Source: CAYRGG01 sp964423745 (GTDB taxonomy: Bacteria > Pseudomonadota > Gammaproteobacteria > Competibacterales > Competibacteraceae). From it: 64,000 nt of DNA. A program made the position numbers and the translations under genes. The notes below the pieces were generated by a model. The model saw only the letters and a program-made list of their open reading frames with translations. It was not told the origin of the DNA and made no database searches. Shown here in pieces: positions 32,709 through 41,887 of this stretch (position 1 is its first letter; each line of letters begins with the position of its first letter). Location of the stretch: the NCBI GenBank assembly GCA_964423745.1, contig CAYRGG010000017.1, positions 1-64,000 of the forward strand, written 5' to 3'.

Positions 32709-33527
32709 ATGATACGTCTTTTAATGCTGGGCTTGCTGATGATGATAGGGAGCGGTGCTGCCCTGGCGGCTGATGAGTCTTTTATCACTGTGGCTTCCAC
32801 CACCTCTACCGACAATTCTGGTCTGTTTGATTATCTTTTGCCAAAGTTTGAAGAGCAAACTGGTATTGAGGTGCGGGTGGTGGCGGTAGGTACTGGCCAA
32901 GCCATTGCGTTGGCTAAAAACGGTGATGCGGATGTGTTATTTGTGCATCACACTCCCTCTGAAGAAGACTTTGTTGCCGAGGGGCATGGTGTCGAGCGGT
33001 CTGACGTTATGTATAACGACTTTGTGATCGTTGGACCCGCCGCTGACCCGGCTGGCATTAAAGGCATGGAAGAGGTGAGCGCAGCCCTTGAAAAAATCGC
33101 TAGAAATCAGGTGGTCTTTGCCTCCCGGGGGGACGATAGCGGCACCCACAAAAAAGAATTAAGTCTCTGGGAAGAGGCGGGTGTCGACGTTCAAGACGCC
33201 AGCGGGGATTGGTATCGCGAAACCGGTTCCGGTATGGGCGCCACCCTCAATACCGCCAGTGGCATGAATGCCTATGCGCTGACAGACCGCGCCACCTGGT
33301 TACAGTTTGGCAACAGAGGCGATTTAGAGATTCTGGTGGAGGGCGATACAAAACTATTTAATCAGTACGGCATTATTCTGGTTAGTCCAGAGAAGCATCC
33401 CCACATAAAAAAAGATCAGGGACAAAAATTTGTCGACTGGATACTGTCTGAGGAAGGTCAGGCACTGATCAACGCCTACGAGATTGAAGGGCAGCAGGCT
33501 TTTTTTCCGAATGCCAAAAGCGGTTGA
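32709..33527 (+). CDS. tupA: Tungstate-binding periplasmic protein TupA (272 aa)
   Basis: A signal peptide ends near 'ALAADES'. The mature protein starts with 'VASTTSTDNSGLFDYLLPKF', which holds the TTST anion-binding motif of TupA. Further motifs are 'GTGQAIALAKNGDADVLFVH' and 'SRGDDSGTHKKE' (about residue 140). It captures tungstate (or molybdate) for TupBC. Tungsten use suggests a tungstoenzyme such as an aldehyde or formate oxidoreductase elsewhere in the genome. A terminator follows 70 nt downstream. Confidence 0.92.
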   Translation: MIRLLMLGLLMMIGSGAALAADESFITVASTTSTDNSGLFDYLLPKFEEQTGIEVRVVAVGTGQAIALAKNGDADVLFVHHTPSEEDFVAEGHGVERSDVMYNDFVIVGPAADPAGIKGMEEVSAALEKIARNQVVFASRGDDSGTHKKELSLWEEAGVDVQDASGDWYRETGSGMGATLNTASGMNAYALTDRATWLQFGNRGDLEILVEGDTKLFNQYGIILVSPEKHPHIKKDQGQKFVDWILSEEGQALINAYEIEGQQAFFPNAKSG

Positions 33528-33595
33528 GCTTTGCCTGCTTTAGCCACTTGAAAACGCAAAGTGCATTTTTTTGAACTGGCCGCTCCTCTGGCCTT

Positions 33596-33623
33596 AGCTG
33601 CCCCATGAAGGCAGCTTTTTTTT
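33596..33623 (+). terminator. Rho-independent terminator of tupBCA
   Basis: AGCTGCC (33596-33602) pairs with GGCAGCT (33610-33616) around a 7-nt loop, followed by a run of eight T (33616-33623). This is a textbook terminator 69 nt past the tupA stop, reading on the plus strand. Confidence 0.93.
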
Positions 33624-33629
33624 GTGCGT

Positions 33630-34100
33630 TTATGAATCAGAACCCACGGCCTGGTCAGTCAGCTCTTCCAAAACTTTTTCATAAAGATCAATATCAGATT
33701 CTTTGTACTCAAGGCCATGCCTTTGAAAAATAGTTTCATACAGATAGTTCGCGCTATTGTAAGCAATCCAAACTTGACCGTTTTGGTCTTCATAGACGAT
33801 GGCTTTAGGCGGGAAATCAATGCCGGATTCCGGTTTTTGAGCCATGATGGGCGTCCCATAGGCTGGGTTGCCAAATGAAACCACCACAGCAGGATTCATG
33901 GTTTTATCGTACTCGCGAGCTGCTGCAGCGTGATCAAATTGAGGAAATGTTTTCATGCCTTTAGCTCGAATGGCTTCTTCAAAACGCTGTAGGGTCTGCT
34001 CGACGGAGTATGGACTTGCTTTCCGCAAAAGCCCATTTTCTTCTGCTACAGTGATAGAAACCGTAACGCTAAGCAGTAAAAAAAATAGCAGTGTTTTCAT
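33630..34100 (-). CDS. Exported DUF302-domain protein (156 aa)
   Basis: A signal peptide (residues 1-19, ending 'TVAEE') precedes a DUF302 domain. Typical parts are 'SVEQTLQRFEEAIRAKGMKTF', 'DHAAAAREY', 'VVSFGNPAYGTPIM' (about 73-87) and 'LYEDQNGQVWIAYNSANYL' type sequence (about 103-118). The family has an ancient fold found in many exported bacterial proteins, with no secure function. It is alone, convergent with tupA. Confidence 0.85.
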   Translation of the reverse strand: MKTLLFFLLLSVTVSITVAEENGLLRKASPYSVEQTLQRFEEAIRAKGMKTFPQFDHAAAAREYDKTMNPAVVVSFGNPAYGTPIMAQKPESGIDFPPKAIVYEDQNGQVWIAYNSANYLYETIFQRHGLEYKESDIDLYEKVLEELTDQAVGSDS

Positions 34101-34178
34101 GGGAAATTGTCCTCAATAGGTTAGATTTAATAGAAGTTCCAACGTTTATGACACACTGATAAAATTAAGGTTGAGTCC

Positions 34179-34823
34179 TTAGCTTGGTCGCACAAAAAGA
34201 ACGAGGCGCACGCCTAATCCAATAAAAAGAGTTCCTACAGCTCGATCAAGCCAGCGCTTCACGCCTGCTCGCTTCCCTAACCAACCTCCGATAATTCCTG
34301 AAAAAAGACCCAATGTGGTGAAGATAGTAGCTGTCATGACAGAGAATAAAATTCCTAACCAGGCCATTTGAAGGGCAACGTTACCGAGGGTGGAGTCAGT
34401 AAACTGAGGAAGGAAAGCGAGAAAAAATAAAGCGACTTTAGGGTTAAAAACATTAGACAAAAAACCACGGGTTAAAAAAACGATAAACGTTGTTGGGTTA
34501 CCATTGTTGGCTACCAAGGCATTAAAACCCACGCTTTGAGTGTGAAAAGCCTGGTACCCAAGATAGAATAAATACCCTGCTCCCACTGTTTTGAGTACCC
34601 AAAAACCCCATTCCGATGAAGCGACAATTGCGCTTACACCGAGGGTCGCCCAGAGAGTGTGAATAAGACACCCCAGTGCGCACCCTAAGGCAAAACTAAC
34701 CCCAGCTTTACGGCCTCGACTAATACCTTGCCCTAACACCATCAGATTATCGGGACCTGGGGTTATAATCACGATAACTGAGGCCGTTATAAAGGCAATT
34801 GTCAAGTCTTGCGCTAACATCAT
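34179..34823 (-). CDS. LysE/RhtB-family amino-acid exporter (214 aa)
   Basis: A six-helix exporter. The N-terminal signature 'TPGPDNLMVLGQGISRGRKAG' type sequence (about residues 21-41) is diagnostic, followed by 'ALGCALGCLIHTLWATLG' and 'GAGYLFYLGYQAF' (about 81-93). Such proteins expel threonine, homoserine, leucine or similar amino acids. Two start codons in a row are possible (34823, 34820). It is divergent from the cNMP-binding gene and not in an evident operon. Confidence 0.9.
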   Translation of the reverse strand: MMLAQDLTIAFITASVIVIITPGPDNLMVLGQGISRGRKAGVSFALGCALGCLIHTLWATLGVSAIVASSEWGFWVLKTVGAGYLFYLGYQAFHTQSVGFNALVANNGNPTTFIVFLTRGFLSNVFNPKVALFFLAFLPQFTDSTLGNVALQMAWLGILFSVMTATIFTTLGLFSGIIGGWLGKRAGVKRWLDRAVGTLFIGLGVRLVLFVRPS

Positions 34824-35000
34824 CGTTTTCTTGATCCTATTAGGCGATACCGTTGCTGAACAAGTCTGTGACCTAAAGCTGTGGTGTTAAATGACTTTGA
34901 GCTCAATGGCGTAGAGTATGCCACAGTGGCGTTTTTTGAGGTTGACTCAGTTGTGAGTAGCGTGAGGATAAGACTAGCAAACAACGAAAGAGGTGGTTCT

Positions 35001-35528
35001 ATGATCAACGTAGAATTTCTGCAATCACATGCCCTGTTTGGCGGTATCGGCGACGCGGATATAAAAGCGATTCAGACCCTCTTGCAGGAAGAATACTTCT
35101 CCAAGGGGGATTTTCTGGCTAAAGAGGGAGAAGCGGGCGACCGTCTGTATTTTATCTGCGAAGGTTCGGTAGAGGTTTTAAAGAAAATAGATGGTTTGGC
35201 TGAAGTCGGACAAGTCAGTCTTGCCGTTTTTGGCAAGGGAGACACCATCGGCGAAATGGAACTGATTGACATACAACCCCGTTCGGCTTCTGTGAGGGCG
35301 CTAGAAGACGTTTCGGCACTTAGTCTCTCCAATCAAGCTATGTATCACATCTACAAACATCACCTGGATGTGTTCGCAAGGCTAGTGCTAAATATCGCTC
35401 GGGAAATTAGCCGACGATTGCGTCGAATGGATGCGCTCGTAGGTAGTTCTCTGTTTTCCGCGCCGCCTGAAACCGATACATCCCGCCACAGGGATACACC
35501 TTCTGTTACTTTGAAAGTTGATCGCTAG
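35001..35528 (+). CDS. Stand-alone cyclic-nucleotide-binding domain protein (175 aa)
   Basis: A single Crp-like cNMP-binding domain (about residues 8-130) with 'GDFLAKEGEAGDRLYFICEGSVEV' type sequence and the phosphate-binding cassette 'GEMELIDIQPRSASVRA' (about 80-96), which has the conserved Glu and Arg. The C-terminal 40 residues lack a winged helix, so it is not a DNA-binding regulator. The ATG at 35001 with AAAGAGGTGG upstream was chosen over an earlier in-frame start at 34881. It may signal by protein contact. Confidence 0.87.
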   Translation: MINVEFLQSHALFGGIGDADIKAIQTLLQEEYFSKGDFLAKEGEAGDRLYFICEGSVEVLKKIDGLAEVGQVSLAVFGKGDTIGEMELIDIQPRSASVRALEDVSALSLSNQAMYHIYKHHLDVFARLVLNIAREISRRLRRMDALVGSSLFSAPPETDTSRHRDTPSVTLKVDR

Positions 35529-35870
35529 AATCTAACGGTACTTTAAGTAATGCTGAATAGGGAGGTCTATATCTAGCGACTTAGTTAAACTTAATAAACT
35601 ATTACGATGATTTAACATTTAAAAGAAAAAAACTATCTGCCAGATGCTATCATAAAACTAAAATATGACACTTTTATGACATGTTTGGTGATTAATTCTA
35701 CAAGTCTAGCAGTACCTAATACGATGGTCGGTTTCGCTGCTAGGTTTGTTCTCTGCTGATCAACACTAATCTTTGTAAAAGTAAATTTATAAAAAGTCGT
35801 TTTATAAAAATTACTTAAATTTAAACTGTCTGCCCTAGCGCGGCTTTGCTAATCAAGGCTGTTATACCTT
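35529..35870. other. AT-rich intergenic region
   Basis: About 340 bp with very AT-rich sequence and no gene, repeat or convincing terminator that I can see. It separates the cNMP-binding gene from the six-helix membrane protein and presumably carries the promoter of the latter. Confidence 0.5.
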
Positions 35871-36698
35871 ATGAATAAACTATCAGCAACATACCAATCT
35901 ATCAAAAATCTCAATCAACCCAGTGCAACCCTATTTTTAATATTGCTGCTCTTTGGGGATCTTATCTATATAGCACTTCATATTATTGAGGCATTCACGC
36001 CGTTTTTGCAAAACCAGCTTCTTTCTATTGAAAGAGACCGAGGTTATGCAGAGATGTATCAATACCTCAAATGGATTTGGATCATTAGTCTGTTAGTTTA
36101 TATTTCTCTACAAAAAAGGGCGTTTAATTATTTCGCCTGGGTATTGGTTTTTACCTATTTTTTCTTCGACGATGCCTTACATATCCACGAGCTTGTCGGA
36201 GGTTACATTGGAAATAACCTAAATGTAGCCCCTGCTTTTGGGCTAAGACTGCAAGACTTTGGAGAACTTATTGTCTCAGCGACGGCGGGAATCAGTTTAA
36301 TAGCCTTTGTTATGTGGGCTTATCGCCGTGGTTCACAAGATTTCAAAAATATATCCAAGGATATATTGTTGTTAATCGGAGCTTTGGTTTTTTTCGGTGT
36401 TGTCGTGGATATGGCGCACATTGCCATTCGTTTGGGGTGGTTGGTGACTTTTATATTGGGTGTCATCGAAGACGGGGGTGAGATGTTAGTCGTGACGCTC
36501 ATCCTTTGGTATACCTTTATGTTGTCAGTGCGTAATGACAAGACCCCTGTTTACCTATGCGATCTCGTGTCTATTATGTTGACCCCGAGAAAATTCATGT
36601 CTGTCAATGACAATGACCAAATCAAATCCGTGCTGTTGCATAAATCAGCCTACGATTTAAACAAACACGATATTAAAAGCTTTCGACAATACCGTTAG
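35871..36698 (+). CDS. Six-helix membrane protein of unknown family with His/acidic motifs (275 aa)
   Basis: I do not recognise the family. About six hydrophobic helices (roughly residues 20-40, 66-82, 84-102, 125-148, 160-182, 186-212) are followed by a polar C-terminal tail of about 55 residues. Charged residues repeat at membrane edges: 'FFDDALHIHELVG' (about 102), 'DFGELIV' (about 128), 'VVDMAHIAI' (about 177) and 'VIEDGGEML' (about 198). These suggest a metal site or proton path within the membrane, somewhat like CREST-type membrane hydrolases. Codon use is AT-rich compared with its neighbours, which hints at transfer. Confidence 0.75.
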   Translation: MNKLSATYQSIKNLNQPSATLFLILLLFGDLIYIALHIIEAFTPFLQNQLLSIERDRGYAEMYQYLKWIWIISLLVYISLQKRAFNYFAWVLVFTYFFFDDALHIHELVGGYIGNNLNVAPAFGLRLQDFGELIVSATAGISLIAFVMWAYRRGSQDFKNISKDILLLIGALVFFGVVVDMAHIAIRLGWLVTFILGVIEDGGEMLVVTLILWYTFMLSVRNDKTPVYLCDLVSIMLTPRKFMSVNDNDQIKSVLLHKSAYDLNKHDIKSFRQYR

Positions 36699-36795
36699 CC
36701 TGAATTAATGTAGTGTTTCAGCTGATTCCCAGCAAATAAATTCTGAAAATAATCCTAGCTCTGGTGCTGATGATGTATTCTAAAAGTTCCTGTAA

Positions 36796-39414
36796 TTATT
36801 GTCGTTGGGCTTGGGGTGGTAGGGGCGAGAGATAACCAGTAATCAAGATCAGCAAACCGACCACTAAAAATGAAATAATACGCGCCAGGGTGCCCACGTC
36901 GATCAGATCCACTAAAAATAGCTTAGCGACTACAACGCCCAGCAAGCTACTGCCGGTTAGCCATATTGAACGTTTTTCAAGCCGTGTTGCTGTTGTCATC
37001 AGGCTTAATGCTAACAGTGTCCAGACAATGGATAAGGTGGCTTGAAAGCGTGCCGATGCCAGCAAGGCAGAGACAGTAAAGGGGACATCCCCCCAAAAAT
37101 GAATAACTCGTGCGACAACGCCATTAAGCCCTACAAACATGATCGCCGCCCAACTATACCAATGTCCTGCGGCCGATAGGGGAATAGAGGTATTTCGAGT
37201 CCAATGAAACAACACAAACAACACCATTAGCTGCACCGATTCGAGGGGGTTCAGCAATGGTAAATAAAGTAAGGGTTGCGGATCCCCCAGTTGCATACTA
37301 GCGTGTATCATCCATAAGGTCAGAAATAAAACTATAGGTAAAAGACCATTATTAAGATAGTCAGCCTTAAAGCGTTGTACTGGCCAGTCAAGCTTTGTAC
37401 CCGCCATCCGCAGCCCTAAAATGGTGGCAGCCGGTATAAACCCCCAGATGCTATAGCCCCAGGTTTCGGGTAACCAACGATTGATCCACCAGGCCGTTTC
37501 CCAAGTGAGTAAAAAAACGGCTAAGTACAGGGTTATGCGATGATTAAAACGCACCATCAAGGCAGGCCACTGGGTTTCAAAATACCAAAGTAGAGCGTAT
37601 TGGATAGTAAACGCCAAGGGCCAGGCCCATAAACCCCAGCCCTCAAAGGGATGCCCATGGATGGAGTCTATAAAAACCCAAAAGGCAAGTATGACCATAA
37701 TCGGCAATAAGCCAAGGGGCGGAAAACCCATAGGACGCCAATCGAGGTGGCGGCTAAGGAAGGCCATTGCAGCACCGCTTAAGGCGACAAAAATAAGGGT
37801 GATTGCAAACCGATGGATGGGAGCCACATAAATCCAAATGTCATGTAAGCCCGCGCCAAACCACCAAAAGAGTCCCCACGCCAAAGCAGCGACGGGTGCA
37901 TAACAAGACTCGGATTTAAAAAGCGCGTTTCTGTGTCGGTCGAGGAAAAATCCCGAGATTAATCCAGACACGCTGAGCATCAGACCGCCCAGATACAGAC
38001 TGTTGAATACAGCTGTGTCAGTGGCCGGTTTATCAAAAGCAAGCAGAAAAGCGATACCCGCCGCCAACTGTACACCGAGGCCAAACAGGCGTGCTAAAAA
38101 TCGCTTTTGACGAACACCCACCCACACCAATGCGGCGCCTTCCAACGTCCAGGCGGCACCTGTCCAACGTCCATCTACAGCCAGAGGAATGGCTAATGTA
38201 GAAAATGCAATGGCCAGGGCAAAGAATGCCTCTACCAACAGATTTAAGTCGTTGTGACGTCTTAGTGCGTTGGCGACGCCACCGTAAAAGAGTCCTACTA
38301 TTAGAGCACTAATCGCGAGACCATACTCGAAATCCGCCACAAGGGCGCTCTGTAGCCCAAAGCTGGTGAGGGGAACACCGAAAACCAGGGAACTGTCTAG
38401 ATAACTGTTAAGCTCAGGCGGCTGACGGTGAGCGTAAAGGATGGGAACAGCCACATAAAACAGAAAAAAGAGAATTAAAAAGGGTTCAGTACTTTTGAAA
38501 TAGATGGGTTGGTAGTATTGATAACCCCATAGGGAGGCGATAATAAAGGTAAAGAAAAATCCTATAAGATTGAGTTCCCGCCAGGCTTTAAACCAAGCAA
38601 TGGCAAAAATACCAGCATCTAACACGCCATAGTAAGAAAATAAAAAAATGTGATTGTTGCTGTGGGAGATGAGTGCCGGAGCAAGAAAGCCGCCAATGGT
38701 GGCGAGGATGGCAAGGCTACGGGCATTCTGTAATACAGCGAAAGCATTAGCGACGACAACCAGTATGACCATCAATGCTAATCCTGCTGCAGGGGAAAGC
38801 AGATCATAATGGTTTACAGCAGCAAACAGGGTGAGATAAATAATGCCCATGCCGCCACCCTCTAATACTAACCCGTAGCTGCGCCGAGAGTTTTGCAGAC
38901 GCCAACCGATAGTCATTAAACCCATGGCAGCCATGACCACTGTGACTAAGCGCAGTTCGATGGGAAATAACCCTCGATCTGCCGTGTACTTGAGCAAAAA
39001 CGCTACACCAAAAAACAACACAACGACGCCAATTCGCGCCATGGCGTTGCCGCCCACAAACCATTCCTTCAAGATGGACAATACATTAGGCGAGATCTGC
39101 CCTGTCGATGGCTCTTTTTTGGGTGGTGGGGTTACCGTTGTGGCTACTGGAACGTCGGGAATAGAGGTTACATCGGGGGTTGCGTTTTCTGCTGATGTGG
39201 AAGAAGGCGGTAACAAGCTTGGTGCAGAAGTTTGCTTAGGTTCAGAAAGCTTTTTATCCTGTTGAAGTGGCGATATAGCTTCTCTTTGCAGAGTTTCTAG
39301 GCGGGTTAAGCGATTTTCTAGTTGTTTAATACGGCTGAAGAAAATCCCCAGCAGAATAGGCAGCGTGAGCAAAAAAAGCCCGTAAAGAATGCCGATGAGT
39401 ACTAGGGATGTCAT
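36796..39414 (-). CDS. DUF2339 multi-spanning membrane protein (872 aa)
   Basis: Very large integral membrane protein with about 25 helices filling residues 120-870. The N-terminal part has one helix (5-27), a coiled-coil stretch (28-50, 'RIKQLENRLTRLETLQ') and a Pro/Ser/Thr-rich linker (50-105). The typical DUF2339 core starts at 'NVLSILKEWFVGGNAMARIGV' with 'GVAFLLKYTADRGLFPIELR'. Function is unknown. It lies downstream, on the same strand, of the MoxR operon, separated by a palindromic repeat, so it may be an addition to that membrane-associated system. Confidence 0.88.
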   Translation of the reverse strand: MTSLVLIGILYGLFLLTLPILLGIFFSRIKQLENRLTRLETLQREAISPLQQDKKLSEPKQTSAPSLLPPSSTSAENATPDVTSIPDVPVATTVTPPPKKEPSTGQISPNVLSILKEWFVGGNAMARIGVVVLFFGVAFLLKYTADRGLFPIELRLVTVVMAAMGLMTIGWRLQNSRRSYGLVLEGGGMGIIYLTLFAAVNHYDLLSPAAGLALMVILVVVANAFAVLQNARSLAILATIGGFLAPALISHSNNHIFLFSYYGVLDAGIFAIAWFKAWRELNLIGFFFTFIIASLWGYQYYQPIYFKSTEPFLILFFLFYVAVPILYAHRQPPELNSYLDSSLVFGVPLTSFGLQSALVADFEYGLAISALIVGLFYGGVANALRRHNDLNLLVEAFFALAIAFSTLAIPLAVDGRWTGAAWTLEGAALVWVGVRQKRFLARLFGLGVQLAAGIAFLLAFDKPATDTAVFNSLYLGGLMLSVSGLISGFFLDRHRNALFKSESCYAPVAALAWGLFWWFGAGLHDIWIYVAPIHRFAITLIFVALSGAAMAFLSRHLDWRPMGFPPLGLLPIMVILAFWVFIDSIHGHPFEGWGLWAWPLAFTIQYALLWYFETQWPALMVRFNHRITLYLAVFLLTWETAWWINRWLPETWGYSIWGFIPAATILGLRMAGTKLDWPVQRFKADYLNNGLLPIVLFLTLWMIHASMQLGDPQPLLYLPLLNPLESVQLMVLFVLFHWTRNTSIPLSAAGHWYSWAAIMFVGLNGVVARVIHFWGDVPFTVSALLASARFQATLSIVWTLLALSLMTTATRLEKRSIWLTGSSLLGVVVAKLFLVDLIDVGTLARIISFLVVGLLILITGYLSPLPPQAQRQ

Positions 39415-39425
39415 GGTTTATAGGT

Positions 39426-39535
39426 CAGAACTTACGTAGCTCGTTCCAGAAGACGCCGTAAACACGTCCCTCTCGGAGGCTTGACGACGGCCATCCGGGC
39501 CGCCGACACTTCTTGTACGAGCTACCCAAGTTCTG
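39426..39535. repeat. Palindromic interspersed repeat, family 1 copy B
   Basis: A 110-bp element in the same family as 24163-24266. It has perfect outer arms CAGAACTT (39426-39433) and AAGTTCTG (39528-39535), and inner arms TAGCTCGT and ACGAGCTA. A central GACGGCC...GGCCGCC-type hairpin is also present. It lies in the 142-nt gap between the DUF58 gene and the DUF2339 gene, both on the minus strand. A T-run follows on the plus side. Confidence 0.88.
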
Positions 39536-39556
39536 TTTTTACGTAAGTCAAGTAGG

Positions 39557-40861
39557 TTATAGTCGTCCACTGCGTTTGATATCCCAATAACGATTGACCA
39601 CGGCGATGGGTAGCTCTTGGGGTGGCACATCCAATATCAAACTGCCTTGCTTATAGAGTTTCTCCCGACAGCGCTCCCGAGCGGCTAGATAATGACAGGT
39701 CGCTCCATAGAGACGTGCTTGAGGTAAAGTTTCTACAGGCTTGTTTAGCAGATCGTCCAATACGTGTTCTCGAAGACTTGCCAGGAGCACCACATGGCGC
39801 TGCTTTAATAAACCAATGGCGGCTGATAGTTCGTCGCTATCTTCATCCCGCAGATTGGTCAATAACACCAGCAGCGCTCGTTTCCGTTGCCGGGTCATCA
39901 GTAGGCTGGCGGCATGGGTGTAATCAGCAGGCTGTAAAGTGGGTTGCAAATCGTAAACGGTACGAATAAGGGTATTGAGAAAACCATTGCCTTTTTTCGG
40001 TGCTAACCAGCGCAAATCACCACCAAAACTCTGCACACCCACCGCATCACCCTGATGCAGAGCCACATAAGCTAGCAAAATCATAGCGTTTAGGGCATGA
40101 TCAAAATGACTTAACGGACCATCTCGGGTACGCATGCGGCGGCTGCCGTCTATTAGAAAAACCACCGACTGATCCCGTTCTTCTTGGTACTCTTTAGCAA
40201 TCAGTTTACGGGTTCGGGCAGTGGCTTTCCAATCTATCTGGCGTAACGTGTCGCCGACCCGGTATTCCCGAAGTTGATGAAAATCCTGACCTTCGCCGCG
40301 CCGCCGTCGTTTATGAATGCCCATGGCGGTGATACGATGATCGGTAGCCAACAGAGCGTACTGGGCTAGGGTGGCAAAATCAGGATACACCTTCACGGTC
40401 ATGGGTTCAGCGAGCTTTAAAGTGCGTTGCCATAACCGATAACGGGAATCCAGTAAGGTTTGTACTGTGCCAAAGTACATTTCTCCCCGTTCGAGGGGTC
40501 GGATACGATAGACTATTTCTGTCCAGCCATGGTCGATTACTTGAATAGTTTGGGGAAGGCCAGTCAGTTCCGCGGGTTGGGGATAATGGTCGAATACTGT
40601 CAGTCGGTACGTTTGATCCGTCGGATTGTTAAAGCGTAGTTTAACATCACGCCAAGCGCCCAGGGGCAATATGCCTGGGACTAATCGCTGGACGGAAATG
40701 GGTGCGCCAACACGCAGTATCCAGGCATCCCAGCCGACAGAAACCAATCCTAAACCACCTATCAATAACCATACCGGTAAAGTTTCTGGCCATAGAACCG
40801 GTGACAAACCCAGTAGAGTCCAAATACTTAGAAGAATAAGCAAACGACGGCCTGGTCTCAT
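39557..40861 (-). CDS. DUF58 / von Willebrand-like protein of the MoxR operon (434 aa)
   Basis: Two N-terminal helices (about 5-45), then a beta-rich region and the DUF58 core 'EYRVGDTLRQIDWKATART' (about residues 199-217). A VWA-like metal site 'VVFLIDGSRRMRT' follows near 233. The family partners with MoxR AAA ATPases. Its start overlaps the moxR stop by 4 nt, so both are translationally coupled. It is the last gene of RDD-SpoIIM-DUF4129-DUF4350-MoxR-DUF58. Confidence 0.92.
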   Translation of the reverse strand: MRPGRRLLILLSIWTLLGLSPVLWPETLPVWLLIGGLGLVSVGWDAWILRVGAPISVQRLVPGILPLGAWRDVKLRFNNPTDQTYRLTVFDHYPQPAELTGLPQTIQVIDHGWTEIVYRIRPLERGEMYFGTVQTLLDSRYRLWQRTLKLAEPMTVKVYPDFATLAQYALLATDHRITAMGIHKRRRRGEGQDFHQLREYRVGDTLRQIDWKATARTRKLIAKEYQEERDQSVVFLIDGSRRMRTRDGPLSHFDHALNAMILLAYVALHQGDAVGVQSFGGDLRWLAPKKGNGFLNTLIRTVYDLQPTLQPADYTHAASLLMTRQRKRALLVLLTNLRDEDSDELSAAIGLLKQRHVVLLASLREHVLDDLLNKPVETLPQARLYGATCHYLAARERCREKLYKQGSLILDVPPQELPIAVVNRYWDIKRSGRL

Positions 40862-41835
40862 AGGCGGGGAGCATCTACACGATCAAGCAGTTCATCGATA
40901 ACCGTGTCCATAGGGCGACCTTCCATTTCAAATTCAGCCGCGAGGGTAAGGCGATGCCGTAAAACCGCCTTGGCAATTCCCTTGATGTCATCGGGGGTCA
41001 CGAACTCTCGCCCTTTTAACAGTGCGTGGCCGCGAGCGGCCCGAATCAGCGCAATACTACCCCGCGGGCCTGCACCCATGGCGATCCCAGGGAAGTCTCG
41101 GGTCATGAGTACCATGCGTACCGCGTAATCCACTACCTGGTCGTCGATGGCGAGTTTGGCGGCGCACTGTTGAACCTGTAGAATTTTTTCCGGGCTTGCC
41201 AAAGGTTGCAGACGAGAAACATCCAGTTTATCCCCCACTTGACCCAGGGTAACAGCCCGTACTAAAGCGACTTCTTCCCTATGGTTCGGGTAATCGATAA
41301 GGATCTTTAATAGGAAACGGTCCAATTGTGCTTCCGGCAGCGGATAGGTGCCTTCTTGTTCCACCGGATTTTGCGTAGCCAAAACCATAAAGGGAAGCGG
41401 TAAGGGAAGCGCTTTGCCTTCAATGGTGGCTTGTCCTTCTTGCATCACTTCCAACAATGCCGCCTGGGTTTTGGCGGGCGCCCGATTGATTTCATCAGCC
41501 AACAGTAGATGACAAAATACCGGACCACGACGAATGTCGAAGCCCTCGCTGCGGGGATTATAGATGGCGTGTCCAGTGACATCGCTGGGCATTAAATCCG
41601 AGGTAAACTGAATACGGGAAAATTCTCCGCTGATACTCTTAGCAAGGGCCTGGGCGAGAAGGGTTTTACCTAAACCGGGAACCCCTTCTATTAACACATG
41701 ACCAGCGCCTATCAACGCGGTCAATACTTGGTCCACCACGGTTTCCTGACCGATGATGGCTTTACAGATTTCGCTACGCAGAGATTGTAGAGTGGTCCAA
41801 GCGTCTTCCGCTTGCTCTGGGGAGAGGGTATTCAT
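40858..41835 (-). CDS. MoxR-family AAA ATPase (325 aa)
   Basis: Canonical MoxR: Walker A 'GVPGLGKTLLAQALA' (about residues 54-68), Walker B 'LLLADEINRAPAKTQ' (about 110), sensor 1 'VLATQNPVEQEGTYPLPEAQLDR' type sequence (about 151-173) and arginine finger region. MoxR proteins act as chaperone-like remodelers with VWA partners; here the DUF58 gene is the partner. It is separated by about 50 nt from the DUF4350 gene on the same strand. Confidence 0.95.
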   Translation of the reverse strand: MNTLSPEQAEDAWTTLQSLRSEICKAIIGQETVVDQVLTALIGAGHVLIEGVPGLGKTLLAQALAKSISGEFSRIQFTSDLMPSDVTGHAIYNPRSEGFDIRRGPVFCHLLLADEINRAPAKTQAALLEVMQEGQATIEGKALPLPLPFMVLATQNPVEQEGTYPLPEAQLDRFLLKILIDYPNHREEVALVRAVTLGQVGDKLDVSRLQPLASPEKILQVQQCAAKLAIDDQVVDYAVRMVLMTRDFPGIAMGAGPRGSIALIRAARGHALLKGREFVTPDDIKGIAKAVLRHRLTLAAEFEMEGRPMDTVIDELLDRVDAPRL

Positions 41836-41887
41836 GATTAAAATCCTTAACGGTGTTTAGGTCCTTGGCTACGCTCCATCACCCACG

